In this document: positions 1 through 8,386 of the stretch, piece by piece | How the letters are laid out: each line of letters opens with the position of its first letter | Numbering within the stretch: position 1 is the first letter of the stretch | Assembly (NCBI GenBank): GCA_016297945.1 | Contig: JAEDFR010000007.1 | Span: forward strand, 1-57,399 | Reading direction: 5' to 3' | Length of the DNA stretch: 57,399 bases | From: Lachnospiraceae bacterium | GTDB taxonomy: Bacteria > Bacillota > Clostridia > Lachnospirales > Lachnospiraceae | Notes under the pieces: model-generated | The model's input: only the letters and a program-made list of their open reading frames with translations | Database searches by the model: none | Told to the model about the DNA's origin: nothing | Position numbers and translations under genes: made by a program

Positions 1-4
1 AATA

Positions 5-45
5 ACCCTCCTTACTGGACATTTACTTTGTCCAGTAAAGAGGGT
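5..45. repeat. 17-bp inverted repeat (hairpin) at the window edge
   Basis: Arms at 5-21 and 29-45 pair over 17 positions with one G-U type mismatch and a 7-nt loop. No T-run follows on the + strand; the minus-strand side is cut off by the window start, so a terminator for ribU (which reads toward it) is possible but unproven. Positions 46-146 hold nothing recognisable. Confidence 0.6.
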
Positions 46-146
46 ACATATCAAAGTATAATCCTTCATCAAAAGCCTCTTTTATATTTTTAGAAGTAGT
101 AAATTAGACGATTTCTTTATTCTGCATTTTCGTCAACCCACCAATA

Positions 147-776
147 TTATTCTTCATTCCCCTTCAAAATAGGTGAAATCCGTTTATAAATAATAAATGT
201 GATAACTACACTGATCATACCCTTTATAAAAGTAAAAGGTGCATTAAATACGATCAGACATTGCAGAATGTTTTTCACCCCGCTAAAAATCAGCTGATAA
301 GCTGCGAGGATGGCATCCTGCGGCATAAAATTGTAGTAAATGGGATATACCAGAAAATAGTTGAAAATAATACTGAATATACCCATAACAAAAGCACCTA
401 AAACAGAACCAATCAAGGCTCCCTTTCTGGACTTTTTAAACCGATACACACCTCCGGAAACCAGTACAAAGGAAGCTCCCAATAAGAAATTGCTAAGTTC
501 GCCAACGCCACCGGTTGTTGTAATCATCAGATGAATCACATTTTTTACCAGACAAATGACAACTCCGGCAACAGGACCGTATGCAAAAGCACCAATCAAT
601 GCAGGAAGTTCCGATAAATCCATCTTAATAAAGCTTGGCATAAACGGAACGGAAAAATCCAAAAACATCAAAACATATGCAATTGCCGAAAGCATGGCTG
701 TTCCGGTCAGTTTGCGGACACTAATTCTTTTTGTCGTTTTCTTGTTTACAGTTACTTGTGTTGTGTTTTCACTCAT
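147..776 (-). CDS. ribU: ECF transporter S component, riboflavin type (RibU)
   Basis: Membrane protein of 209 aa with about six hydrophobic segments, the usual size and layout of ECF-family substrate-binding (S) subunits. It should bind riboflavin outside the cell and pass it inward together with the shared EcfA1/EcfA2/EcfT energising module, which this window encodes at 43-46 kb. Substrate assignment rests on two points: the RibU-like core (a membrane segment ending in a PxFIKxDLSELPALIGAFAYGP-like stretch around residues 47-68) and the FMN riboswitch immediately upstream. The ATG at 776 follows an AGGAGA ribosome site. The first 30 residues are polar and basic. Other flavin-precursor or vitamin substrates cannot be ruled out, but the riboswitch makes riboflavin by far the best fit. 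Confidence 0.9.
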   Translation of the reverse strand: MSENTTQVTVNKKTTKRISVRKLTGTAMLSAIAYVLMFLDFSVPFMPSFIKMDLSELPALIGAFAYGPVAGVVICLVKNVIHLMITTTGGVGELSNFLLGASFVLVSGGVYRFKKSRKGALIGSVLGAFVMGIFSIIFNYFLVYPIYYNFMPQDAILAAYQLIFSGVKNILQCLIVFNAPFTFIKGMISVVITFIIYKRISPILKGNEE

Positions 777-850
777 GATTGAGTTCTCCTTTCAAATAAT
801 GCATAAGCATTTGTTTCAAGGACACTTCTTCTGTTTTGTGTATTTGTCGC

Positions 851-881
851 AAAAAAATCCCCGATGCATCACATCGGGGAT
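851..881 (-). terminator. Intrinsic terminator between FMN riboswitch and ribU
   Basis: A 10-bp GC-rich stem (857-866 with 72-81 of the same hundred block, i.e. 872-881) with a 5-nt loop, followed on the minus strand by seven Ts (851-857). It lies between the riboswitch and the ribU start, which is the arrangement of a transcription-attenuating FMN riboswitch: flavin-bound aptamer favours this hairpin and stops ribU transcription. Confidence 0.88.
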
Positions 882-939
882 ATCATAATCTGCAAAAGTA
901 CACATAAAAGTCAAACCGCATCATCGGTTCTTTCGACTT

Positions 940-1045
940 TCTTCTCTCATCCAGACTATACTGTCGGCTCCGGAATCACACCGGATCATGCGAAAAATGC
1001 TCGCGGGCTTTACCGCCGGTAGGGAATTTAACCCAACCCCGAAGA
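940..1045 (-). promoter_or_regulatory. FMN riboswitch (RFN element)
   Basis: On the minus strand the conserved RFN blocks appear in order: closing TCTTC, GGGTTGGGT, AATTCCCTACCGGCGGT, AGCCCGCGAGC, GATCCGGTG, ATTCCGGAGCCGACAGTA and GTCTGGATGAGAGAAGA, whose end pairs with the start. This is the established FMN-sensing aptamer of riboflavin synthesis and transport genes. It sits just downstream of a sigma-A promoter and upstream of an intrinsic terminator, so it should switch ribU off when FMN is plentiful. Confidence 0.96.
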
Positions 1046-1065
1046 ATTGTTCTTTTCAATTGGTG

Positions 1066-1094
1066 ATTATAAACCATTCTATCTAACTCGTCAA
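1066..1094 (-). promoter_or_regulatory. Sigma-A type promoter for the FMN riboswitch-ribU unit
   Basis: Minus strand: -35 TTGACG (1089-1094), 17-bp spacer, -10 TATAAT (1066-1071), about 20 bp ahead of the RFN element. Confidence 0.8.
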
Positions 1095-1141
1095 CCATAT
1101 TCAAAAATTTCAAAAAATCAAATTAAAAAACAAAGAATACA

Positions 1142-2644
1142 CTAAAGTGAAAAATCTTCTACCAGAAGTGTCTGCAATTCCTCTGTCGTAGGATTTGGCA
1201 CTTTAATCATGCGCGTTGCCTGATTCAGAATGGCACTTTCCAATAAATTGCGAATTTCTCTGGCATTCGCATAATTCTCTGGCTTGTTTGACAACACCTT
1301 TGTAAAATATTGATCTAATTCATAAAGCGTTTCATCCGGCAGAATGTAGTCCTGCGCTTGACACATTTTTTGAATGATTTGAAGATGCTCTTCCTTTGTA
1401 TAATCTTCAAAGTAAATAAATTTATTAAAACGAGATTTCAATCCGGGATTGGAATTCAAAAATGCTTCCATTAAATCCGGATAGCCTGCCACAATAACAA
1501 TCAACTCATCCCTATGATCTTCCATCGCTTTCAAAATGGTATCGATTGCTTCCTGTCCAAAATCATTATCACCACGATTGACCAGAGTATAAGCTTCATC
1601 TATAAATAGAATACCTCCAAGGGCCTCTTTGATAACTTTTTTTACCTGAATAGCAGTCTGCCCCACATATCCTTTAACCAGTCCGGAGCGATCCACCTCA
1701 ACCAGAGTACCCTTTCCCAAAACACCAAGATCTTTGTATATTCCAGCCAAAATACGCGCAACCGTTGTTTTTCCCGTCCCGGGATTTCCACTAAAAACCA
1801 TATGCTTGGATATCTCAGAATTCTGAAGTCCTCGTTCCTTTCGAAGTTTCTGAATACGAAGAAGACTAATCAAGGCATCAACTTCTGCTTTTACACCGGC
1901 AAGACCGACCATGTCATGAAATTCATTTAGCTTATCCTCCAGCGAAGTTTCATCATCATCTTTTCGTTTTGCACATTTTACTTTTGTATCTTTTGCTTCT
2001 TCCTGATACATTGAAGAATCATATTCTTTCAACTCAGTGTCACTTTCTTTCTTCGTTGCAATCCCCGTATTCTCATCTTCCTGTTTTTTCTGTTTCAGAA
2101 GTTCCAATTCCGGTATAGGATACAACTTCTCCTTGGAATTATGACCAACATCAAACTCTTTAAAATAACTTTCCAACGAAGAAATATAAAAAGTATAGGC
2201 CTTCGCCGCTTTTTCAAAAACTTCATTTTTATGAAGCGCAATAAACATTTGACCAAACAGTTTCATGGTGTCAAAAAGAATTTGTGCACATTGGTTTCTA
2301 AAAGGACATATGCGTTGATTTTCCCTATCAATCAGAACAGCAAGTTGAAACACCTTGGGCACGTCCATGCAATATCCAAACGGAATATGTTCTCGATTTT
2401 TTAAAACTTTTAAATCATTTGTAACGGACTCCACCTGCAACATTTTACGGATAAAGATAACCTCTTCCGTTTCAATTAATTGATCGGAATCTGCTAGATA
2501 TACAGAAAATTTCAGTAATTCATATCGAAAATTCTGCTTGGTATTATGTATTCCTACCTTCTGACAGAAAGCCCGCTGCTTTTCCATATAAGCACATACG
2601 TCATCACATAAGTGCAATCTTTTTACAAAATCCTGCTGTTCCAT
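1142..2644 (-). CDS. AAA+ ATPase of the CbxX/CfxQ (SpoVK-like) family
   Basis: Protein of 500 aa. The C-terminal half is a single AAA+ module of the CbxX/CfxQ family: a VGLAGVKAEV helix near residue 246, Walker A GNPGTGKT at 286-293, Walker B ILFIDEA near 345-351, and an arginine-finger region SNPGLKSRF near 398-406. The first ~240 residues match no domain I recognise; they are cysteine-containing and followed by a charged Lys/Glu linker (about 185-240). Family members act as ATP-driven remodelling chaperones (for example RubisCO activase CbxX); B. subtilis SpoVK is the best-known Firmicute relative. The ATG at 2644 is 10 bp from the tex stop codon, so the two probably form a tex-AAA transcription unit. 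The client protein is unknown; the 'stage V sporulation' label should not be read as evidence of sporulation. Confidence 0.8.
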   Translation of the reverse strand: MEQQDFVKRLHLCDDVCAYMEKQRAFCQKVGIHNTKQNFRYELLKFSVYLADSDQLIETEEVIFIRKMLQVESVTNDLKVLKNREHIPFGYCMDVPKVFQLAVLIDRENQRICPFRNQCAQILFDTMKLFGQMFIALHKNEVFEKAAKAYTFYISSLESYFKEFDVGHNSKEKLYPIPELELLKQKKQEDENTGIATKKESDTELKEYDSSMYQEEAKDTKVKCAKRKDDDETSLEDKLNEFHDMVGLAGVKAEVDALISLLRIQKLRKERGLQNSEISKHMVFSGNPGTGKTTVARILAGIYKDLGVLGKGTLVEVDRSGLVKGYVGQTAIQVKKVIKEALGGILFIDEAYTLVNRGDNDFGQEAIDTILKAMEDHRDELIVIVAGYPDLMEAFLNSNPGLKSRFNKFIYFEDYTKEEHLQIIQKMCQAQDYILPDETLYELDQYFTKVLSNKPENYANAREIRNLLESAILNQATRMIKVPNPTTEELQTLLVEDFSL

Positions 2645-2654
2645 GCTATTCCTC

Positions 2655-4799
2655 TTATGAAAATCTCATCGTTAACTGAATTCTCTTCTTGGCAAGATCG
2701 ACACTGAGCACTTCTACTTCCACAATGTCACCTACGCTGACTACTTCTAACGGATGCTTGATATAGCGATCCGTAATCTTGGAAATATGTACCAGACCAT
2801 CCTGATGCACACCGATATCCACAAAGATGCCAAAATCAATGACATTGCGGACAGTTCCTTTTAACCGCATACCGGGTTTTAAATCTTCCATATTCATAAC
2901 ATCACTACGCAAAATAGGAGCCGGCATATCGGCACGTGGATCGCGGGAAGGCTTTTCCAATTCTTTCGCAATATCCATAAGTGTCATCTCACCGACGCCG
3001 AGTTCTTCAACCAATGCCTTCATTTCTTTGCTTCCGGCCTTAGGAAGGGAAAGCTTTGCATGTCCGACATCGGAAAGTGTCTGACCTGTTTTTTCCAGTA
3101 ATGCTTTTGCCGCATCATAAGCCTCCGGATGAACACTGGTTGCATCCAAGGGGTTTTTACCGTCCCGGATGCGCAAAAAGCCTGCACATTGTTCATATGC
3201 CTTAGGACCAAGCTTGGCAACCTTTAACAATTCTTTTCTCTCTTGAAACGCGCCATTGGTTTCCCTATAAACAACAATGTTTTTGGCAATGACTTTGGTA
3301 ATACCTGAAATATAGGAAAGCAGCGGTACGGAAGCCGTATTGAGATCAACTCCCACGCTGTTTACGCAGTCTTCAACCACACCGCCCAATGCTTCATCCA
3401 GTTTTTTCTGATTCATGTCATGCTGATACTGTCCGACACCAATCGATTTCGGATCAATCTTAACCAGCTCTGCAAGCGGATCCTGTAGTCTTCTGGCAAT
3501 GGATGCAGCACTTCTTTGTCCCACATCAAAATTCGGAAACTCTTCCGTCGCAAGCTTGGAAGCAGAATATACACTGGCTCCTGCCTCATTTACAATCACA
3601 TAAGAAACCGGAAGTCCGCTTTCTTTGATAAAATCCACAATAACCTGTTCCGATTCTCTGGACGCCGTTCCATTTCCGACAGAAATGAGAGAAACATGAT
3701 ATTTTTGAATCAGTTTCTTAAGCTCTGTCTTGGCTTCGGCTACTTTATTCTGCGGTGCAGTCGGGAAAATCACTTTGGTATCCAAAACTTTTCCCGTCTC
3801 ATCCACAACAGCCAGCTTGCAACCGGTTCGAAATGCAGGGTCCCATCCCAAAACAACCTTTCCGGCAATCGGGGGTTGCATCAAAAGTTGCTTTAAATTT
3901 TTACCAAATACGGCAATAGCACCCTCTTCTGCCTTTTCCGTCAGCATAGTGCGGATTTCTCTCTCAATGGATGGTGCAATCAGTCTTTCATAACTGTCTT
4001 TTACAACATCCTTTAAAATATCATTGGTATATTTGTTGTCTCTTACAATCACTTCATGTTCCAGATAAGAAAGAATCTTTTCGACCGGTGTTTCTATTTT
4101 GACCGTCAGAATCTTTTCAGCTTCTCCACGGTTTAAAGCCAGAATGCGGTGTCCGGCAATCTTTTTGACAGTTTCCGAAAAATGATAGTACATTTCATAA
4201 ACACTTTGCGCTTCCTCATCCTTTGCTTCCGAAACAATATTTCCCTCTTTTTCCGTCAAGAAACGAATACGGGTACGATAATCCGCTTCATCCGAAATTG
4301 CTTCGGCCAAAATATCTTTTGCTCCTGCAATGGCGTCTTCAACCGTTTCCACACCCTTTTCCGAATCTATGTAAGCCTCTGCTTCCTTTTCTACCGGCTT
4401 ATTTGTCATCTGCAGATAAATAATATTTGCTAACGGTTCCAGGCCTTTCTCTTTCGCAACCGATGCACGGGTTTTCCGTTTGGGTTTATACGGCCTGTAT
4501 AAATCTTCCACGGCAACCATGGTCTGAGCCGCCACAATTTTTGCTTTTAATTCTTCGGTCAGTTTTCCCTGTTCTTCGATACTCGCAAGTACCGTTTCTT
4601 TCCGTTCTTCCAATCCGCGCAGATACGTCAGACGTTCATGCAGATTACGGAGCACCTCATCGTTCAGCGCACCGGTCACTTCTTTTCGATAACGGGAAAT
4701 AAACGGAATGGTGTTTCCCTCGTCAATCAATTGAACGGCGGCATCCACCTGCCATTTTTGTACCTTTAACTCTTCACTTAAAACCTGATTAATATCCAT
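2655..4799 (-). CDS. tex: Tex, S1-domain RNA-binding transcription accessory protein
   Basis: Full-length Tex at 714 aa (family 710-780). Order of domains: helical Tex-N region (1-190), YqgF/RuvX-like fold (about 315-440, with VVLGWDPAFRTGCKLAV and the NEAGASVYS stretch), helix-hairpin-helix region (about 480-560, VGVDLNTAS, FLRIRDGKNPLD) and a C-terminal S1 domain (about 640-712, GTVRNVIDFGIFVDIG, DGLVHISK). Tex is a cytoplasmic nucleic-acid-binding factor associated with transcription elongation and gene-expression fitness in many bacteria. The ATG at 4799 opens the conserved MDINQVLSEEL start. It lies upstream of the AAA+ gene and is separated from the decayed GH9 gene by a long inverted-repeat element. 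Confidence 0.95.
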   Translation of the reverse strand: MDINQVLSEELKVQKWQVDAAVQLIDEGNTIPFISRYRKEVTGALNDEVLRNLHERLTYLRGLEERKETVLASIEEQGKLTEELKAKIVAAQTMVAVEDLYRPYKPKRKTRASVAKEKGLEPLANIIYLQMTNKPVEKEAEAYIDSEKGVETVEDAIAGAKDILAEAISDEADYRTRIRFLTEKEGNIVSEAKDEEAQSVYEMYYHFSETVKKIAGHRILALNRGEAEKILTVKIETPVEKILSYLEHEVIVRDNKYTNDILKDVVKDSYERLIAPSIEREIRTMLTEKAEEGAIAVFGKNLKQLLMQPPIAGKVVLGWDPAFRTGCKLAVVDETGKVLDTKVIFPTAPQNKVAEAKTELKKLIQKYHVSLISVGNGTASRESEQVIVDFIKESGLPVSYVIVNEAGASVYSASKLATEEFPNFDVGQRSAASIARRLQDPLAELVKIDPKSIGVGQYQHDMNQKKLDEALGGVVEDCVNSVGVDLNTASVPLLSYISGITKVIAKNIVVYRETNGAFQERKELLKVAKLGPKAYEQCAGFLRIRDGKNPLDATSVHPEAYDAAKALLEKTGQTLSDVGHAKLSLPKAGSKEMKALVEELGVGEMTLMDIAKELEKPSRDPRADMPAPILRSDVMNMEDLKPGMRLKGTVRNVIDFGIFVDIGVHQDGLVHISKITDRYIKHPLEVVSVGDIVEVEVLSVDLAKKRIQLTMRFS

Positions 4800-4828
4800 T
4801 GTCTTTCTCTCTCTGTAGGTTATTTTTC

Positions 4829-5002
4829 ACTCCCCATTTTTTGTTTGTTTTTTGGTGCTTTGCTATTCTACTCACAGACTGTATGACAACGTCAGCACTT
4901 AATGAGCAATTTATTGCGAATTTAGTACTGCTACGTTGTCATCCAAGTGAGAACGCGTCTGTGATAGAATAGCAAACACCATTAGAACAAAAAATGGGGA
5001 GT
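4829..5002. repeat. Long inverted-repeat element A
   Basis: Fills nearly the whole gap between tex and the GH9 remnant. Outer arms (4829-4879 and 4957-5002) match over about 45 positions with a few indels; they begin ACTCCCCATTTTTTGTT and end TCACAGAC. A second, inner stem pairs ATGACAACGT (4883-4892) with ACGTTGTCAT (4933-4942). There is no T-run typical of an intrinsic terminator. It contains no ORF. Confidence 0.85.
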
Positions 5003-5010
5003 ATGTTCGT

Positions 5011-6275
5011 TTATTTTGCTTCTGCTAACAGATAAACCAAAGGTGAATTCCAGTATACGGTAATTTCATTACAAGAATAGCTTTGTGAATTATCCACATA
5101 GCAGAGTGCCTGCGGTTTGCCTTTTAATACTGCTGCCGCATAAGGATCTTCCAATCCGGCATTCGGACCGCCGACCAGCATGCCCTTTAATGTTGTTCCA
5201 AGCACCTGACTGGGTCTGTGATGTGTTCCTTCGGGAGACAGAGTTCCGTATCCTGTCAGGAAGCAGTAACTGTTGCCGTTATTGCCAAGCAGATAGTCTA
5301 ACTGTGCTTCTGTCTCTGTCGAATAGTCTTTTCCGGACACTTCTGCATACAGAGAAAGCATCATGCCGTTATCTGCAGCTAAAATATTACTGCCCCAGAC
5401 ATAGTCCTTAAAAATAGAACAACCATAGGTGTCTTTGCCAATATTTTTAACAATCTGTGCCGCACCGTCATCCATTTTTGTCATAACATTTTTTGCAAAA
5501 GAATCATTTGTATAGTCGCTTGTCAAATATGCATATGTAGCATAATAACCAACATCTGCCCAGCCAAGACCATATTTTACTTTTTCCAAATCGATATCAG
5601 AAGCAGCTGTTTCGTATGCCGGATCACCGGTTGCTTTAAATAATTCTGCATATGCCCAGAACCGTTCGTCTGCATCAAAGTTATCCGGATACTCACCTGT
5701 CACAATCTCTTCCGGATTGGTAAAAGTCTGATTGTCATTTTTATCAAGATAAGCTGCCGCTTTTTTTACATCATCCGGGCGATAGCCAATCTGATTAATC
5801 TGAATATCCGGTGTTTCCACTGCTGCCTCAAGTTTGATTCTTCCGCTTTCATCAATACACTGAAAATCAAAATTATCAAATACAATCGTATGCTCACCGG
5901 GATCATTGCCCTCAATATAACCCATGTTCATGCAAAGTCTGGGAGCGGGATCACTTCCTTCTTCCATCGTAAATTTGATATCAAAGTGTTGTGTTTCGGG
6001 AGTTAAAACCAGATACTCCCCATTGTATGCATGATAATCGCCGCCATTAATCTGCGAACGATACTGAATGGTTCTCTCTACTGTTGAAGAAGCATCAAAC
6101 TGGATTTCATATTCACATCCGCTTTCCAAAGTAAATCCGTCATAATAAATCTGAACGCCATGCTCTTCTTTTCCGACACCGGTAATGTTTACAGACAACT
6201 CTTCATTTTCATAAGACATGGAAGCGGTGCCGGCATACTGACACACAAAAATAGTGCCAACCATTTCTTTTTCAT
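5011..6275 (-). pseudogene. Degenerate secreted GH9 cellulase (frameshift plus internal deletion)
   Basis: The intended start is the ATG at 6273-6275 behind GGAAGGAG; it opens a signal peptide (MKKKWLALFLCVSMPA) but that frame stops within 28 codons. The body continues in another frame, so a frameshift separates signal and mature protein. The body shows a CBM4/9-like beta-sandwich (to about residue 160 of the open frame), then only the first ~25 residues of a cellulase Ig-like domain (QINQIGYRPDDVKKAA), then jumps to the middle of a GH9 catalytic domain (PDNFDADERFWAYAELF). The DAGD-type catalytic-base region of GH9 is absent, while the C-terminal HHRPS and NEITVYWNSPLVY motifs, including the acid Glu, remain. 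An open frame of 427 aa exists from a TTG at 6294 but lacks a ribosome site and a signal peptide. Roughly 300 residues are missing compared with an intact enzyme. Almost surely inactive. Confidence 0.88.
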
Positions 6276-6432
6276 AACCCTTTTCTCCTTCCAATCATTT
6301 GCAAAACCCTTATTTTGTTCTATGATACCTACGGATTGCTCCGCACTCTGTGGTCTCATTATATTAGAAATTGGCTCTTTATTCAATCAGCATTTCGTGT
6401 TAAAATGAAATTTAACAATACGGAGGTTTCCT

Positions 6433-6828
6433 ATGGACTATTACTCAGAACAGTCACAAAACACACCCCCGGGAAAGGTCATTATAGTACCAAATCTATT
6501 TCTGGTTTTTTCCGTGATTTGTGCAATTCTTTCCTGTACGTGTGGTTGTTTTATATTATCTTCCATCTTTTTTGGATCGCTATCCATACTTTTTGCCATC
6601 TTATCAAAGGGGCATAAAAAACAAATGATTCCTGCTGCCAAAAGTTGTGTTATCCTTTCGGCACTTGCCATGGGATTTTCAACCGTGACCACAACGGTAT
6701 CTGTTTATCAGGTATTTAATGATTCCGAGATGTATCAGGAATTTAGTACACAATACGAAAGTCTGACAGGCGTTTCTTTTGAAGAAGAACTCGACGCATT
6801 AAAAGAATTATATGGTATTAACTTTTAA
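6433..6828 (+). CDS. Small DUF4190-like membrane protein
   Basis: 131 aa with two strongly hydrophobic segments (about residues 20-60 and 70-95), the first rich in Cys and Gly in the manner of DUF4190-type proteins, followed by a soluble acidic tail (EEELDALKELYGINF). The ATG at 6433 follows ACGGAGG. Function is not known for this family. The cloverleaf-like element B lies immediately downstream, and the next two genes are on the same strand. Confidence 0.65.
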   Translation: MDYYSEQSQNTPPGKVIIVPNLFLVFSVICAILSCTCGCFILSSIFFGSLSILFAILSKGHKKQMIPAAKSCVILSALAMGFSTVTTTVSVYQVFNDSEMYQEFSTQYESLTGVSFEEELDALKELYGINF

Positions 6829-6832
6829 TATT

Positions 6833-6987
6833 ATGATACCAGGGTCAAAAGGTCATACTTTTCATGCTCGCATGAAAAAGTATGACTTTGAGACCCGCAA
6901 AACATGAGAAAGTAGCCCGATTAGGGCGGATTTCGAATGTTTTAGGATTGCGAGAGCACAAAGTGCGTAGCAATCCGTTGGTATCAT
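6833..6987. repeat. Cloverleaf-like intergenic element B
   Basis: A closing stem ATGATACCA (6833-6841) / TGGTATCAT (6979-6987) encloses three consecutive hairpins: 6842-6896 (GGGTC/GACCC base, then GTCATACTTTTCATG with CATGAAAAAGTATGAC around a CTCG loop), 6899-6943 (AAAACAT/ATGTTTT, GAAA/TTTC, GCCC/GGGC) and 6945-6976 (GGATTGC/GCAATCC with inner GCAC/GTGC). GGGTCAAAA occurs at 6842-6850 and again at 6989-6997, just outside the right end. No ORF and no U-tract. Could be a structured RNA or a small non-autonomous repeat. Confidence 0.8.
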
Positions 6988-7045
6988 GGGGTCAAAAAAC
7001 ACAAATGTAACTCAATGATTTATTGACACAAAGGAGGTATCCGGT

Positions 7046-7546
7046 ATGAATATGGGAATTCAGGGTTCTTTTTCCCCGTACAGTGCATATAGCAGCTATG
7101 GTTCTTTCGCCGTTTCCGGTCAGGATGATTCCAAACCGATTTTAAATCCGGGAGAATCAACCGAGAAAAAGCCGGGTTCAAAGTCTTCACCCGCAGAATG
7201 CGAAACATGCAAAAACAGAAAATATCAGGATGGATCCGATGAGATGGTTTCTTTTAAATCGCCCTCTCATATTTCTCCGGGTGCATCTGCTGCCGCAGTT
7301 ATGGGGCATGAACAGGAACATGTTTCCAACGCCTACAAAAAAGCTGCCACGAACAATGGCAAAGTTTTGCAGGCAAGTGTATCACTAAAAACCGCAGTCT
7401 GTCCCGAATGTGGACGAAGCTATGTTGCAGGTGGCGAAACCCGTACGCAGATTAAATATTACAACGAAGAAAATCCTTATCAGAAAGATTTAAAATTACA
7501 AGATTCGACCAAATATAAAGGCATGAATATCAATCAGGCCGGCTAA
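7046..7546 (+). CDS. Putative HExxH zinc-metalloprotease-like protein
   Basis: 166 aa, no signal peptide or membrane segment. It shows a CxxC pair at 52-55 (CETC), an HExxH motif at 88-92 (HEQEH) inside a helix-like stretch, and a second CxxC pair at 119-122 (CPEC). This layout resembles the SprA-related / 'putative metalloprotease CJM1_0395' family, whose substrates are unknown. The first 45 residues are Ser/Gly/Tyr rich and probably disordered. The start at 7046 follows a strong AAAGGAGGT site. The third metal ligand is not obvious, so protease activity is inferred from the motif only. Confidence 0.6.
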   Translation: MNMGIQGSFSPYSAYSSYGSFAVSGQDDSKPILNPGESTEKKPGSKSSPAECETCKNRKYQDGSDEMVSFKSPSHISPGASAAAVMGHEQEHVSNAYKKAATNNGKVLQASVSLKTAVCPECGRSYVAGGETRTQIKYYNEENPYQKDLKLQDSTKYKGMNINQAG

Positions 7547-7566
7547 AGAAAGGTTTTGAATATTTT

Positions 7567-8343
7567 ATGAAACTGAATACATCGGAAATAAAGGCAACTG
7601 CCAGAGGTTGTCTTGCAGGCAGATATGCAACCATTGTCATTGCTTATATGCTTGCCCGCTTTTTTACAAATCTTCCTACGCTGCTAATCTCTTATATGCC
7701 GGTTAGCAACACAATGATCCGTGATTTAATTGATATATCCGTAGGTTTGATTATTGCATTTATCATGACCGTTTTTATTGTCGGTCAAAACCGTATTTGT
7801 CTAAAATATGCGCGTTCCAAAGACCCGCTTATGGTCAATGAAATGTGGTATGGTTTTAAAAATCTGGCAGATCAGACCATTATTGCATATTTCCTTATTA
7901 TGATAAGGATGCTCATACCCAGTATTCCTTTTATTACCTGTATGTTTTTCTTATCCAGGGATCTCGCCAACGTTTTCTGGATGGCAGCATCCATAATAAC
8001 CGGAATTCTGATGTTCATCCTGATTACTGTGATTTATCTGGATTATACATTGGTTTTCTTTTTAATCATTGACTATCCTGATGAGAATCCTTCCAAATTG
8101 CTTAAAAAGAGCAAAGCACTTATGAAAGGGAACCGTCTGAAATATTTATATCTTCAGGCAAGCTTTTTAGGCATGTACTTGTTAGGCTTTTTATCATTCG
8201 GTGTCGGTATGTTGTGGGTAAATCCATATGTTAAAATGGCCGTGACCAAGTTTTATTTATTGTTGATTGGGGAGAAAAACGAGACAGAGCAGCTGCTCGA
8301 AGGAAAGTTAGAGGATCCTAATTATTTTAAAGAAGTTTATTAA
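7567..8343 (+). CDS. DUF975-family integral membrane protein
   Basis: 258 aa with about five to six membrane segments. The N-terminus (MKLNTSEIKATARGCLAGRY) is the hallmark amphipathic lead of DUF975 proteins, common in Clostridia and Lactobacillales and of unknown function. It starts 20 bp after the preceding gene, so they are probably co-transcribed, and ends just before a terminator shared with prfB. Confidence 0.75.
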   Translation: MKLNTSEIKATARGCLAGRYATIVIAYMLARFFTNLPTLLISYMPVSNTMIRDLIDISVGLIIAFIMTVFIVGQNRICLKYARSKDPLMVNEMWYGFKNLADQTIIAYFLIMIRMLIPSIPFITCMFFLSRDLANVFWMAASIITGILMFILITVIYLDYTLVFFLIIDYPDENPSKLLKKSKALMKGNRLKYLYLQASFLGMYLLGFLSFGVGMLWVNPYVKMAVTKFYLLLIGEKNETEQLLEGKLEDPNYFKEVY

Positions 8344-8346
8344 TAT

Positions 8347-8381
8347 AAAAATCGCTTAACCGTAAGGTATAAGCGATTTTT
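8347..8381. terminator. Bidirectional terminator between DUF975 gene and prfB
   Basis: Stem AAAATCGCTTA-ACC / GGT-ATAAGCGATTTT with a GTAA loop, flanked by A-run and T-run, located between convergent genes. Confidence 0.85.
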
Positions 8382-8386
8382 ATTAT

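Noticed and set aside
1142..2644. Evidence of sporulation from a SpoVK-like protein
   Set aside because: CbxX/CfxQ ATPases are widespread in non-spore-formers; no other spore gene is in this window.
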